64,000 bases of DNA, taken from positions 31,312,318 through 31,376,317 of the forward strand of contig NC_087068.1 in NCBI RefSeq assembly GCF_963678635.1, written 5' to 3'. Position numbers and translations under genes: made by a program. The notes beneath the pieces are model-generated. The model did not search any database, was not told where the DNA came from, and saw only the letters and a list, made by a program, of their open reading frames with translations. Source of the stretch: Symsagittifera roscoffensis. Its lineage: Eukaryota > Xenacoelomorpha > Acoela > Convolutidae. Below, in pieces: positions 43,346 to 53,550 of the stretch (positions are counted from its first letter, which is position 1; each line of letters opens with the position of its first letter).

Positions 43346-43959
43346 CTTAACAACCGACAAACACTAATCACGAACAAGACATCTACATATGCTAACAAAT
43401 TGCTAATGCATTTCAGCAGAAATGGCACGAAATACAAATAGACTCAAATTTGCAAGTAATAATTTGTAATATAACAACTGAAGGCATCCACACGAATTTT
43501 GCATGTAAAAAATCGTATAAATCATAAAGCCACATTATGCAAAGCATAAAGCCACATTATGTATAAATTATGCATTGCAAAAAATTGCGAGATATATTGA
43601 GTTAGAAAATTTCTGAAATCGAGTTTTCATTATTGTTATGTTGTTTGAAACAAATCACTTTTCAGGTTCAATTGGTGAATTAAAAATGCACCAACTGCGT
43701 TAAGTTATTAATATTCGAATGTCAAAGCACATGCTATGAAAACGCTGTAAAAGTACCCCAAAAATGGCACCAATATTTGCTACTTAGATTTGAAAACATA
43801 GAAGGTTCGTACTAATACAATCGCTTCGCAAGTGTAAAAAAATGAGAAAAAGATGAAAAAGGTTAAAAAAACAAATACCAAAATTTTTGTATCTCTCGAT
43901 AAAATATAAATAGGAGCCTAGCTAAAGCTGAAAGTAGGTGGTTTGATAACTTTGTTAAA

Positions 43960-45095
43960 CTGATGAGTGATCAAATGGTCAATTTCAAAAAATGACATTG
44001 ACCAAAACCATAGTTGTTTCTTTACTAAAATAAAAGAGAAGGGCTAAAAATTATGAGGAACTGAAATCTTCCCAAAGACATAACATATTTCTTACAAAAA
44101 ATTAAGGGGACGCCGATTCTATGAGAAAAATTCTCACAACTGGTTTATTCGATTGAAACCCAAGCTAATTTACAAGAAAAGTCAAAAAATTCTAAGAACG
44201 GTCGAAAGTTCAAAACCTTGAATTTCCGAAAACAAACTTTTTTCTGCAAAAAGGAGGACCTAGCCGCTTTAGCAGAGAAGATTTCCAAAACCGGGTTTCT
44301 CGATTGACCAAAAACTCCTAAAAATTGACAGGGTAGTTTTCAAGAAAAGTCAAAAAGTTTCCAAAAAACGGTCAAAAAATCAGAAATAATGCGTAGAATC
44401 ATTTAATTGTGAAAAACTTTTGGGCATAGCCTCCTATACAGAAGAGATTTACACAACCTGTTATTTCATATTAATGCAAAAACTCAGATTAAAGAAGGTA
44501 GTTTTCGAATAAGAAGTGAATTAGTTTCAAAAAACGGTACAAAATAATTGTCTTTTCCGAGGAACCCAACTTTTTTGTTAGAAAACATTGGTATTAGTTG
44601 AATATGCAGTGGCACTTTCCACATCAATTTGTTTCGATTGAACTCAAAAAATCAGATCTGGAGTGTAGTTTATGAAAGACAAAAATTAATTTCAAAAAAA
44701 CGGTCAAAAAACCAAAATTTTGTCGTAGCCAAATGTGCAGGAAACTTTCCCACAAACCGTTCTTTGGATTGAATCAAATATTTCAGATTTAGGCGGATAG
44801 TTTTCGAGAAAGGTCAAGAAGAAAAAAATGGTAAAAAAATCAAATATTTGTTCATTCCGCGGGCCCTTACTTTTGATTTTAAAAAAATTGGACTTAATTG
44901 ATCACGCAGGAGCACTTCCTACAATTAGTTGTTTCGAATGAACCATAAAAAATCACCTTGTAATTGAATTTATTATAAAGCAAGCAATTTAGAAATATTA
45001 TAAAAAAAATTTCAATAAATCCGGCAAGTAAGCTGACAAAACTTGGGACGAAACCCATGAAGCCGACAAAAATCAGAAAAACTTTCTCAGTAACA
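43960..45095. repeat. Degenerate satellite, ~150 bp units
   Basis: About six units from ~44,110 share the core 'tagttttcaagaaaagtcaaaaagtttccaaaaaacggtcaaaaa' (best copies near 44,180, 44,335, 44,500, 44,665, 44,805) and 'ttcgattgaa.ccaaaaa' ahead of it. Divergence between units is high, so the array is old. No coding content. Confidence 0.7.
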
Positions 45096-45850
45096 AACAT
45101 TGCACCCAGGAGTTAAGCATGTCAGCAGGCATGTGCATGAGATATGAGCATATCAGCAATTGATTTATCTGATTTTGTTTAACAAGTTGTTAACCCTAAA
45201 AAAAGTCTACATTCCGATTGGATAAGCTTGCTAATCGCAAGCGTAATTAACTAAATTATAGATTAACATCATAGATGAATGAATTTAAGTCGGTTATTCA
45301 CTGTCTTATTTAACCGTCCGTCAGAACGTTGAAACTTTTGACTTGAGCTTTGCTTTATCTGGCATCGGTAAGAATATAACAGCATACTAAAAGAAAAATG
45401 CTTTAAAATGATAAAAAAAAACTCGGCGTTATCTGGGGAGACTAATTTTGAACCAAAATTTGCGTGAAAAAAGTATTAGAAAATTAAAGCACACCGGATG
45501 ACAATTTTCTCCCGAACTTTCAGAGATCGGAGCGTTTCTTTGTTAACGCTATTTTAATTCAAGCCATTTCGATATCAATTATTTTAGGTAATTCAATTTA
45601 AGCTTTCAAATTTCCAGATCCAGTAACTGTACCGTTACACTTAATTCAGTTCTTTTTAATAAAAGAAAGCTTCTTGCAGGGGACTGTAACCACAGTAGAT
45701 AATAGATTTGATATTAGCTCTACCTGCGATAAAATGCAAGCTTTCCATTGAGAAATAATACGATTTGAAAAAACTATATTTGAAAAAAAGTTATATTTAA
45801 GTACAAAATTGTTCAAACGGAACTAGTTAGTTTTTACTTGTCAGCTGTGA
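45096..45850. other. Intergenic left of the retroelement
   Basis: AT-rich with no gene identified. The change to retroelement-like composition occurs somewhere between 45,850 and 46,200; no exact boundary or target duplication could be set. Confidence 0.35.
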
Positions 45851-47743
45851 TGCTGAGTTAGAACCGAAGTGTAACTCATAGAGTAATTTCGGATAGGGTA
45901 CACCGTCTGCTCGTCACGCTATCTTATTTTCGGCCGGATAGATTCGTGCAACTTCTTAGTCTAATACCGATCCTAATCTTACTCTTATACTATCTAGTCT
46001 CAGGTTGTTTAACTAGTCTCTGCTAGGCTCAATAGATCTAGGGTATACTGGTTTATTGCGGCTGCTGAAGTGCTCAGGAGAGTCCAACTAATTTCTAAGT
46101 TAAATTCAAATCTCTCTGGTGCTGAAATTACAAGTAACTTCAGCACTTACAAATAAGTGGGTTGTTAGTTAGATGGATCATGATTGGTTAATATTAAATA
46201 CTTTACATTGGTAAAACATTTAATTTATCCAATCATAAAATATAGTTTAGATCAGGTTCCACCCATCCGGGTTTTACAGTGTTTTTTAGAACAGTTCTTC
46301 TGTAGTTCAAGGATGGATGATGGACGTTGGTATTTGGCGAACATCACAATTTTCTTTCGCTTCTCCTTGTGACAACGACTGAGTCTTTGCAACAAAACCA
46401 ATTCTGATTTCAGAATGGTTGGCTATGTCAGGTTTTTCTGTTCTTCAGGGAGAACTTCCTTTGTATCTGATCTAGCTTGGGAATGGCGTGGAGATTGTGC
46501 GTGGAGGGGATGCCTGATTACTCGGATCTGTACGTATACTTGAACATCGAGGTGGTCATTGGTCTAGTTCAATGAAGTCCTTTTCTGCGAAGTCAAGTCG
46601 TACTCTAAATCCTTTGAGTTGTGATTGTGAGTGGCATATCGATTGTAGTTGGTCATTCTCTCTCGAGTGTAGTGAGGTCGTCTTGTCTTTTGATGTTCGT
46701 CCTTGGTGTTGTATTCTGATCTATATATTGCATCATGTGATTTTACATTTTATAAAACTTTTATTAGTTTAATATTTTTTAATCATGATTTTAGTTAGTT
46801 GTTTTCACAAAAGCTTTTTGTTTTAGTTCGGTTATTTTGAAGAGTTACTCACCCTTGAGTAGCTCTTATTAAAAATAAAGGTGTGGTCACAAAGCGTGGA
46901 TGTAGCGCGGTGGGTTAGGCCGGCTATAGAGCATGCTCAGGACGTCCTTTCCTGGTGGGTTAGGCCAGGTGTGGGAGTATGATTTCATGCGGTTTTTGTG
47001 AGGGGTCCTGTTATGTGACAACGTTTTATGTTGGGTTTGTTGTGGTTTTACTTATGTTTCTTTGGTTGTGTCCTTTTTTCAAAAATCAAATTGTTTGTGG
47101 TATGGGTTTGTCTTTCGACTTTTTTGTGTTTTATTATTTCTTTCTAAGACTTTATAATAGTCTTCAAAAGAATAAATTATCCAGTTTTAAACTGGGTTAA
47201 TCCGGTTTGGGTACCGTTGGTTTCCTTTTCTTAGTCATGCTGTTATTCTATGATTTGTGGTATTTAGTAAGCTGCGTTGGTTAGTTTTGTTTAGTATATG
47301 ATTTCTCTCCAACCGGGTTAAAGGAAAGTTTGAAACTTGTTATCGTGTGTTAGAGTTATTGAGTGTGAAAACTTGAAACTGAAATTCATTATTTTAAACA
47401 ATTCTTCGTGGGCGAGCTGTGCGAGTATGGATAGAATTTCTGTGCGAGTGAATGAAAATATCAAAAGGTTAGTACTGCAATTGCATTTTATTAATTTACT
47501 GCATAGAATTTGGAAATTTACTGCTAGTAATGGGGGAATTTTAAGATACAAATTTTCATCATATGTAGATTTACTGCTTTTGGGGGAAAATTTTATAAAT
47601 TAATTTACTGCATTGGTATTGAATTTATAAATTTATATGTGTAAGAGATTAATAGAATTTTGGAAATTTGTTTGATGAAATTTGCGATTTTTTATTTGTC
47701 TTTTGTGGTTTTTGTAGGTGATCGTCGGATGAAGGCTAAAAAT
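45850..47743 (-). other. Retroelement 3' non-coding region, probable 3' LTR
   Basis: T- and G-rich on the plus strand like the coding part of the element, without long frames. Features: a twice-repeated GGTGGGTTAGGCC (~46,909 and ~46,955), several TTTACTGC words at 47,495-47,615, a minus-strand TATAAAA at ~46,748, and AATAAA on the minus strand at ~46,063. No sequence of useful length matched 63,043-64,000, so the LTR limits are not established. Confidence 0.45.
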
Positions 47744-47820
47744 CTAAAGAAAACATGAATAAAGAATGGTGAGTGTTTATTTTTTAATTAGTTAGTAATA
47801 TTCATTTAATTCATACTTAC
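47744..47820 (-). other. 77-nt intron just after the last retroelement stop
   Basis: The minus strand reads CAG|GTAAGT at 47,820, a perfect branch site TACTAAC at 47,791-47,797, and TTTCTTTAG ending at 47,744. The donor lies three bases after the TAA of the 597-aa ORF, so splicing would not alter that protein. The exon junction would sit too near the stop to trigger classical nonsense-mediated decay. Alternatively the donor belongs to a transcript I cannot see. Confidence 0.65.
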
Positions 47821-47823
47821 CTG

Positions 47824-49617
47824 TTAGTCGTCGGGGAAAAAACCGTGGGGGAAGATGTCGTGAATTAGTTCTGAAGTTGTGAGTAGTTTAGCTAATATGC
47901 GGATGATATTTTTAGTTTGAAGTAGTGGCCAAAGCAATTGAAGTGCCTTAATGGTGGTTAATTCTTCAGTGCCTACTGCAAACTCATAAGGTGTGTTTTG
48001 GATTAAGTTATATAATTTGTGGTTAAATGTAGTGTTATGGATGAATTCTAAAATGGGGATTTCTATAGGCTGTACAAACTCGTGCGGGATAAGGAAGGGT
48101 CGGGATTCTTCGGCGTTGAAGGTCTTGGTGATGGGACAGAAGATGTACATTTGGGTTATGGGGTCATAATTACGAAGAATACCATGAAGGTTAGTGTCTT
48201 TAATACAATATGTGAAATTTAGGAAATATGGTGAAGTGTATTTTGAATTGATGAATTGGAAACGATGGTGTGGTTGTCTAGAGGGTGTGTGGAGGTCAAA
48301 GTGATTTTGGATGAAACGATAGTAACTGTATGTATGTGTTTGTTTAGTTCGCAACATAATATCGTGTGAGCAGTGTAAATCTCTTTCGTGTGGTGCAAGG
48401 AAATGAAAGGTTAGTGAGAAGATTTGGAAGCGTTCTTTAAAACTTTCGTATGCTTGTGTGCTTGTTAGTGCTTCTGAAATAATGTGATCAAACTTTCGGT
48501 CAAAGATGTTTAGTGTAAATACATATGGTGTCTTGATGAAAAATTTCTCGGTGATTTGTGGATTAGCGAAGCGATCTTCATCTAAGAATTGATCTTGGTT
48601 AGCTCTTATGATGTTGTGATCGTAGTATTCTAGTGTATATTCATTAGCTCTAGGTGCAGTGTGTATTTTTAGTGATTTTTTATATCCTACGTAAGTAAAT
48701 TGTCTAGCGGTGAGTGGTGTAGTTAGTCGATATAGCATGTCTTTGTTTCGGTCTGTATCGATGGAAGTGTTGGTTAAAGGTAAGCAAAGAGGGTTAGTGA
48801 AATGATAGTATGAGGTCCAAGAGAGAGTGGGCATTAAAACGTATTCGTCTACAAAGTTGCGTGTTTCGTTAGCGTCATGAGGGGTGTTTAAGGTGTATTG
48901 TGGAAATGAGGGTAAAGTGATAGCTAAAAATTCTCTTGTGTTAGTATGCTGGGGGTGATTGATGTATTCACGGGCTGTTCCTGGTTTTGCTGGGAAAGGA
49001 TGGTTGGGGAATTTTCTTTTAAAAGTGCGGTAAGCTCTATTAGTATTGAGTGAGGATTCAGTTGATGTGGATGATGGTGCTAATGATTCAGTATAATTTG
49101 AAGAGGGTGTAGGAGGATTGGTTGAATTTGTAGTGGAGAAGATTTGGTTTATGGTCGGGGTGTTAAGGTGGTAGGGTTGTTGTTGGAGGGTAATAAAATT
49201 GTCTAGCTCTGGTGAGATTCGGGGGGTATCTGGAGATGATTGGTCAGAGTGGTATGAGGAGTAGGTTGGGGTAACTTGGGAAGCATAAGAGGGTGTAGGA
49301 GTGATGGGGTCAGGGTTATTTGACAATATGGGTTGAAAGGGAGGTTGAGAAAAATGAGAAGGGTTATGGAAATTATTGGATGGAGATGGTTCTGAGTCGG
49401 CAAATTCATCGGGGGTTTCAATATTCGGGTTATTTAGCTGTGAGATGGAGTATAAAACTGAAATTTGTGAGTTAGTGTCGGAATTCATGCCTGATGTTAC
49501 ATTGCTAGATGGAAAATCGGGTGGCGGAAAAGCAAAAAGTGGGATTATTGGGATTGAAGAGGTAAGGTTGGTTGGATGGGAATTTGATCGATGGAGTGAT
49601 CCAAGTTGGCGGCTCAT
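47824..49617 (-). CDS. Retroelement accessory ORF, unknown function
   Basis: 597 aa, starting at an ATG that overlaps the Env stop as ATGA (49,614-49,617). Residues 1-~195 are rich in Pro, Ser, Thr and Asn and probably disordered. Residues ~200-597 look globular, with many aromatic and histidine residues (for example YVLMPTLSWTSYYHFTNPLC and FLAPHERDLHCSHDIMLR). There is no signal peptide or membrane segment, and no motif I recognise: not a protease, dUTPase, RNase H or methyltransferase. Its place after env recalls accessory genes of complex retroviruses, but that is analogy only. The frame is intact and composition matches the other element ORFs, supporting a real gene. Confidence 0.75.
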   Translation of the reverse strand: MSRQLGSLHRSNSHPTNLTSSIPIIPLFAFPPPDFPSSNVTSGMNSDTNSQISVLYSISQLNNPNIETPDEFADSEPSPSNNFHNPSHFSQPPFQPILSNNPDPITPTPSYASQVTPTYSSYHSDQSSPDTPRISPELDNFITLQQQPYHLNTPTINQIFSTTNSTNPPTPSSNYTESLAPSSTSTESSLNTNRAYRTFKRKFPNHPFPAKPGTAREYINHPQHTNTREFLAITLPSFPQYTLNTPHDANETRNFVDEYVLMPTLSWTSYYHFTNPLCLPLTNTSIDTDRNKDMLYRLTTPLTARQFTYVGYKKSLKIHTAPRANEYTLEYYDHNIIRANQDQFLDEDRFANPQITEKFFIKTPYVFTLNIFDRKFDHIISEALTSTQAYESFKERFQIFSLTFHFLAPHERDLHCSHDIMLRTKQTHTYSYYRFIQNHFDLHTPSRQPHHRFQFINSKYTSPYFLNFTYCIKDTNLHGILRNYDPITQMYIFCPITKTFNAEESRPFLIPHEFVQPIEIPILEFIHNTTFNHKLYNLIQNTPYEFAVGTEELTTIKALQLLWPLLQTKNIIRILAKLLTTSELIHDIFPHGFFPDD

Positions 49618-52232
49618 CGTGGGCTAAAAAAATTATTATTTTGAGATTGAAAAGCGGTGGTATGGGGTTGTTCAATAATTTGTTCATAAGTGTTATCATC
49701 GTGTGATTGATGTGTCATTATATGCTGTACGGGACTTTGTGATGTGATGAGTCTAAAATTTGGATTATGTGTGATTGCTAAATTTCGAAAATTTCGTGGG
49801 ACTAGGGATAGTGGATGGTTATTTGGCAGGGGTGGCAATTGTGGTGCCGTTGGCTGTGTGTCTACATTGTTATGTTCTTCGTCGTATGTATTTTGTCGTG
49901 TTGTTATTTTTGTGTTATATTCTTTTATTTGTGCGTCTAAAAGAATTTTGTTTATAGATGTGGAAAAGATTCCAAAAAATCCTGCAAAGAGTATGCGTGC
50001 TACACTTGCTTGTCTGTTTACTTGTGTGTGTATAGCACATGTATTGTAGATTCCTTTTAAGAGTGAGAAAAGAAATCCAATAAAGTTAAACATTGCGTAT
50101 AAAATAGTTAATTTTTCTAAGATGTAGTAGGGCCATCCTAGAAAATCTAGGATCTCATTTTTGAGTGTAACAAAGCTAAAAATGTTGATTGGTGATATAT
50201 CTTGGGGACGGTATTTTTCGCCGTTTAGATATATATAATCTTTAATGTCTTTAAAATATCCGCTATAGTCTTGCGTGTAGATATCGGCAAATCCTGCGGT
50301 TTCTGCAAGTTTGCGTAAGTTTTGGTCAATTGATTGTCTTTGTATAGTGTCCATTTGTGTTAGTAACTCTTGGAATTGTTGTGTTCTAATGTGATGTTGA
50401 ATATCTGATTTTGAATAGATTCCTATTGATTGTAAGTCTATATTTGGGTTTCGAGCGATAGCGCGAATGCTTTCTGGTGAAAATTTTTTGAGTGATTGCA
50501 TTAATGTGGGGTATGGAGTGAGAAGATAATATTTATTTTCATCAGGGTTTAGTTGTACTACATTGTGGCTATTTTCTGATCCACATGGGACTGCGGTATC
50601 CCAGAAATAGGTTCTTCGTGAAAGTGTATCCACGAAATGTACTTTATTCTTATAAAAGATAGGGATTCTTTTATAACATCGTTTATCTTCAAAAACGTAT
50701 AGTGGTGATACTTTTTTAGTACAAGTATAAAACCATAAGATGTTTCCTTCATAGTCTAAAAAATTTGATCTATTTCCTGATAATAAATATCCTGCGTAGG
50801 GTATTTTTAATACTGCTAGTGCAAGTGATTGTAATATTTGTGTTCGTTCTAATTCGCATAGTTGATGTAGTGTTTCTAATTCGGAGAGTGACATTTCTTG
50901 AAAAATGCGGCTAATTGTATAGTCTAGTTTCATATCCAAATGAATATCATAGTGGATATTACCAAAATATGTGGTATTCATTAGTGATAATTCTTGTAAG
51001 CGTGTGCTTCTGGTGTCATAAGGTTTTAGATGTCCACCAGGTTGTCCGTTGCTTTTTTCAAAATTAACTGGTATATAGGATGTTCCTTCGTTTAGAGGAT
51101 GACCTGTGGCATATGGGTCGATTTTTACTTTTCCAGTGGTCATGTCGAATCCTTTTTCATATTCAACTAAAATTTCAGAGTATTGTGTTCTGTGAAGTGG
51201 GTTTCTGTATTTACATGCAAGTTCTGTTTCTTGATATATTTGAAAACGTGTCAATTTATTTTCTATGTTATCTATGTTTCTAAAATCGGAACTTAGTTTT
51301 CGTGATGGATGGACTTGTTCGTAAGGAATTGATTGTATGAAATATTTTTCGTGAAATTTTATCATACGAGCGTGTATTTTTGCTACTTGAAATGTTGTAC
51401 ATGTGTCTTCGGGGAACCAAACAATTGTTGCTTGTGTTCTTGTTGTAGGGTCGCAATATCCTTGATCGTTTTTACAAGGTAGTCGGATTCCTTGATAGAT
51501 CATTGTATTATCAGATAAATCTCGTGTGAGTTGTATTTTTTCGAGTTGTATTTTCCAATCGAAAAACATTATTTCTTGATATCCTTTATTTTTTGTGTCT
51601 GCTTTGCAGTTTGATGGGTTATTTATACCAATGTGTGGTATCCAATGTTTATCATGTAGGTCATATGTTAATCGTCCGTGTGCGCCGTTATACGGGTATT
51701 TTTCGTCTAGTTTTATATGTCCTTGGTGTCTTTCAAGTTGTGATTGATGTACAGAGTCTGAAAAAACTTGAAAATTAACTAATTTTCTTTGGGAATTTTT
51801 ATTTTGTGTGATGTTTAGTCTAAGTAATTCATTTTTACAATCGTCGGGATTGAGATGTAAAAGACGTTCTATATTACTTTGATAGAATGATTCATGGTCA
51901 AGTCGGTTTTTGTTTCCGTTCGAGACTTGTGAACAATGTACTTTCTTTTCGGAAAATGTTGCTGTGAATTTATAACCTGTAACTGTTGTAGCTCGGGCTT
52001 TTGAATAGAGTGTTGCTATTATATCTGTGGTTTCTATAGCTTGTGGTTCTGTTTCACATTGTGATACTTGATTGATTGCATATTTGTGTAGTGTTTTTTG
52101 TTCATTTTCTTCGCAATCGTAATGTGTTACTAATAAATCTTGTGGTCCTGTACGAGGTGAAGGGTTTATGTTTTGAATTGAAGTTACTAGAAAAAGGAGT
52201 TGGAGAAAATTTAATAATTTTAGAATATACAT
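49614..52232 (-). CDS. env: Env-like membrane glycoprotein of the retroelement
   Basis: 872 aa with a signal peptide (MYILKLLNFLQLLFLVTS). A cysteine-containing ectodomain follows; its first part has the layout HYDC...C...VTGYKFTATFSEKKVHC (residues ~37-115), reminiscent of the 'YDC...GY.C....YC' start of glycoproteins in several invertebrate retroelements and viruses. Hydrophobic stretches lie at ~694-730 (KLTILYAMFNFIGFLFSLLK) and ~742-760 (RILFAGFFGIFSTSINKILL), then a ~95-residue cytoplasmic tail. No furin-type RxxR site is obvious. The start overlaps the end of the Met-less frame by 13 bases, and the stop overlaps the next ATG. Role as envelope is inferred from position, signal and anchor, not from a confirmed fusion-protein family. 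Confidence 0.75.
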   Translation of the reverse strand: MYILKLLNFLQLLFLVTSIQNINPSPRTGPQDLLVTHYDCEENEQKTLHKYAINQVSQCETEPQAIETTDIIATLYSKARATTVTGYKFTATFSEKKVHCSQVSNGNKNRLDHESFYQSNIERLLHLNPDDCKNELLRLNITQNKNSQRKLVNFQVFSDSVHQSQLERHQGHIKLDEKYPYNGAHGRLTYDLHDKHWIPHIGINNPSNCKADTKNKGYQEIMFFDWKIQLEKIQLTRDLSDNTMIYQGIRLPCKNDQGYCDPTTRTQATIVWFPEDTCTTFQVAKIHARMIKFHEKYFIQSIPYEQVHPSRKLSSDFRNIDNIENKLTRFQIYQETELACKYRNPLHRTQYSEILVEYEKGFDMTTGKVKIDPYATGHPLNEGTSYIPVNFEKSNGQPGGHLKPYDTRSTRLQELSLMNTTYFGNIHYDIHLDMKLDYTISRIFQEMSLSELETLHQLCELERTQILQSLALAVLKIPYAGYLLSGNRSNFLDYEGNILWFYTCTKKVSPLYVFEDKRCYKRIPIFYKNKVHFVDTLSRRTYFWDTAVPCGSENSHNVVQLNPDENKYYLLTPYPTLMQSLKKFSPESIRAIARNPNIDLQSIGIYSKSDIQHHIRTQQFQELLTQMDTIQRQSIDQNLRKLAETAGFADIYTQDYSGYFKDIKDYIYLNGEKYRPQDISPINIFSFVTLKNEILDFLGWPYYILEKLTILYAMFNFIGFLFSLLKGIYNTCAIHTQVNRQASVARILFAGFFGIFSTSINKILLDAQIKEYNTKITTRQNTYDEEHNNVDTQPTAPQLPPLPNNHPLSLVPRNFRNLAITHNPNFRLITSQSPVQHIMTHQSHDDNTYEQIIEQPHTTAFQSQNNNFFSPR

Positions 52233-53356
52233 GTGTATGATAATCCTGAGTATGGATTATAAAATGTAATGTAACCAATTGTGTTTTTGGTGTATCTGTC
52301 GTATTTATATATTACTTCGGTAGTTATAAACGGTGGTGGTAGTGATTGAGCTGTGATGTTAGGTGGATTTAATGGGTAGGGATGTTGTGTAATATTGTTT
52401 AATTTAACTGTGATTTCAAACTTTAATTGTAAACTGTTTTGTTGGAGTATTTGAATATTGTGATCACGGATATCGTTGTGAATATCTTGGCGATATTGTA
52501 ATCTATTAAGTGCCCAGTTATGAAGGCGGTTACTTTCGTGATGCTGTCCAAATAATGGTGGGGGTGCTGTGAATGTATTCCAATCTAATCTTAAAGGAAT
52601 ATTTATTGAAGATTGTTCTCGATATCTGGCGTCGAGATTATTTGGAAAATTTAAGTTAAAGGGTAGTGGTGAAAATTGACTTGTTGATGGTGTTGATGGT
52701 AGTGATAATGTTTCTGGTAGTGATGAGGATGTTGTTGTATCCGTAGAAATATCTATGGGGTCATTAGCTAAATTTGGTTCACCTTGTGTAAATGAATGTG
52801 TAGTCCAATATGGTAGTCGTGATGTTAGGTTTGGGGGGTTAAAAGGGTTTTCTCGTATTTGTTCAGATGTTGGTGTTGAACCTAAGTAGTCTGAAGGTAG
52901 ACTTGAAGTGCTTCGTTGTGAAAGAAGTGTAGGGGTTTCTGGTGTGATACCAGTGGTGTTTTCTGGAGTGGTTTGTGTTGGGGATTGAGGTATATCAAAA
53001 TGAACTCGGGGAGTTTGAAAATTTCTATTTCGTCGAGGATGTATAATTTGTCTATTTATTTCTGTTGTGTTTTGGTTTTGACTAAGGTTTCGTATTCTAC
53101 TTAGTTCTTGTGGTAGTGTTGGGTAAAGATTATATGTTGGTTCACTTAGAGGTGCTTGTCGTTGAACTGGTTCTAGTGGTTCAGATAAACGAGCGTGCCG
53201 TTCTTCAAAGGTGTATGGATTGTCTTGAAAAGAAATTCGTGTAGATGTTTGAGGATTTTGAGTAGTTGAAGGTGGTGTTGGATTATCTTGGGATGATGTC
53301 GGTGAAGACTGATTTTGTGACTGTTGGGTAGCAATTTTTGATGGATTTTTGAATTG
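52220..53356 (-). CDS. 378-codon frame with no methionine codon
   Basis: I read this frame base by base: it runs from the TAA at 53,357-53,359 to the TAA at 52,220-52,222 without a stop and without any ATG. The product is rich in Pro, Ser, Thr, Gln and Asn (segments SKIATQQSQNQSSPTSSQDN and PETLSLPSTPSTSQFSPLPF), then more ordered near the end (RLHNWALNRLQYRQDIHNDI; TTEVIYKYDRYTKNTIGYIT). Composition matches the other ORFs of the element. The upstream 62-aa ORF stops five bases before it but in another frame, and a frameshift from there would meet the TAA at 53,357. Expression therefore needs splicing, a non-AUG start or an unusual initiation. It could be an exon of a spliced Env or Gag-fusion product. 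Confidence 0.7.
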   Translation of the reverse strand, partial: QFKNPSKIATQQSQNQSSPTSSQDNPTPPSTTQNPQTSTRISFQDNPYTFEERHARLSEPLEPVQRQAPLSEPTYNLYPTLPQELSRIRNLSQNQNTTEINRQIIHPRRNRNFQTPRVHFDIPQSPTQTTPENTTGITPETPTLLSQRSTSSLPSDYLGSTPTSEQIRENPFNPPNLTSRLPYWTTHSFTQGEPNLANDPIDISTDTTTSSSLPETLSLPSTPSTSQFSPLPFNLNFPNNLDARYREQSSINIPLRLDWNTFTAPPPLFGQHHESNRLHNWALNRLQYRQDIHNDIRDHNIQILQQNSLQLKFEITVKLNNITQHPYPLNPPNITAQSLPPPFITTEVIYKYDRYTKNTIGYITFYNPYSGLSYTCIF

Positions 53357-53361
53357 TTACT

Positions 53362-53550
53362 TTAGTGAGAAGGTTTATGTTTATTATAATATTCTTCTAA
53401 AAAAAGAATTAGAAAAATTGTTGCTAGGGCAAATGTGATGATTGCTTTCTTTATACATTTACATATGGTCAAAATGAGGGATGATAAAAATGTTATAAAG
53501 ATTACAAACAATAGAAAAATATCAGTTCTACTGAAAATTGTTCGTATCAT
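53362..53550 (-). CDS. Small hydrophobic retroelement ORF 2
   Basis: 62 aa with two closely spaced hydrophobic segments (IFLLFVIFITFLSSLILTIC and ITFALATIFLILFLE) separated by a short basic turn. Its ATG overlaps the preceding stop as ATGA (53,547-53,550). The size and hairpin-like membrane topology resemble viral small membrane proteins, but AT-rich DNA can yield hydrophobic frames by chance, so evidence for function rests on the linked start/stop arrangement. Confidence 0.4.
   Translation of the reverse strand: MIRTIFSRTDIFLLFVIFITFLSSLILTICKCIKKAIITFALATIFLILFLEEYYNKHKPSH

Noticed and set aside
49614-52232. A furin-type cleavage site in the Env-like protein
   Set aside because: No RxxR or RxKR stands out in the ectodomain, so I make no claim of cleavage.
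53357-53550. Frameshift fusion of the 62-aa mini-ORF into the Met-less frame
   Set aside because: The Met-less frame begins with a TAA at 53,357-53,359, so a shift from the mini-ORF would terminate there.
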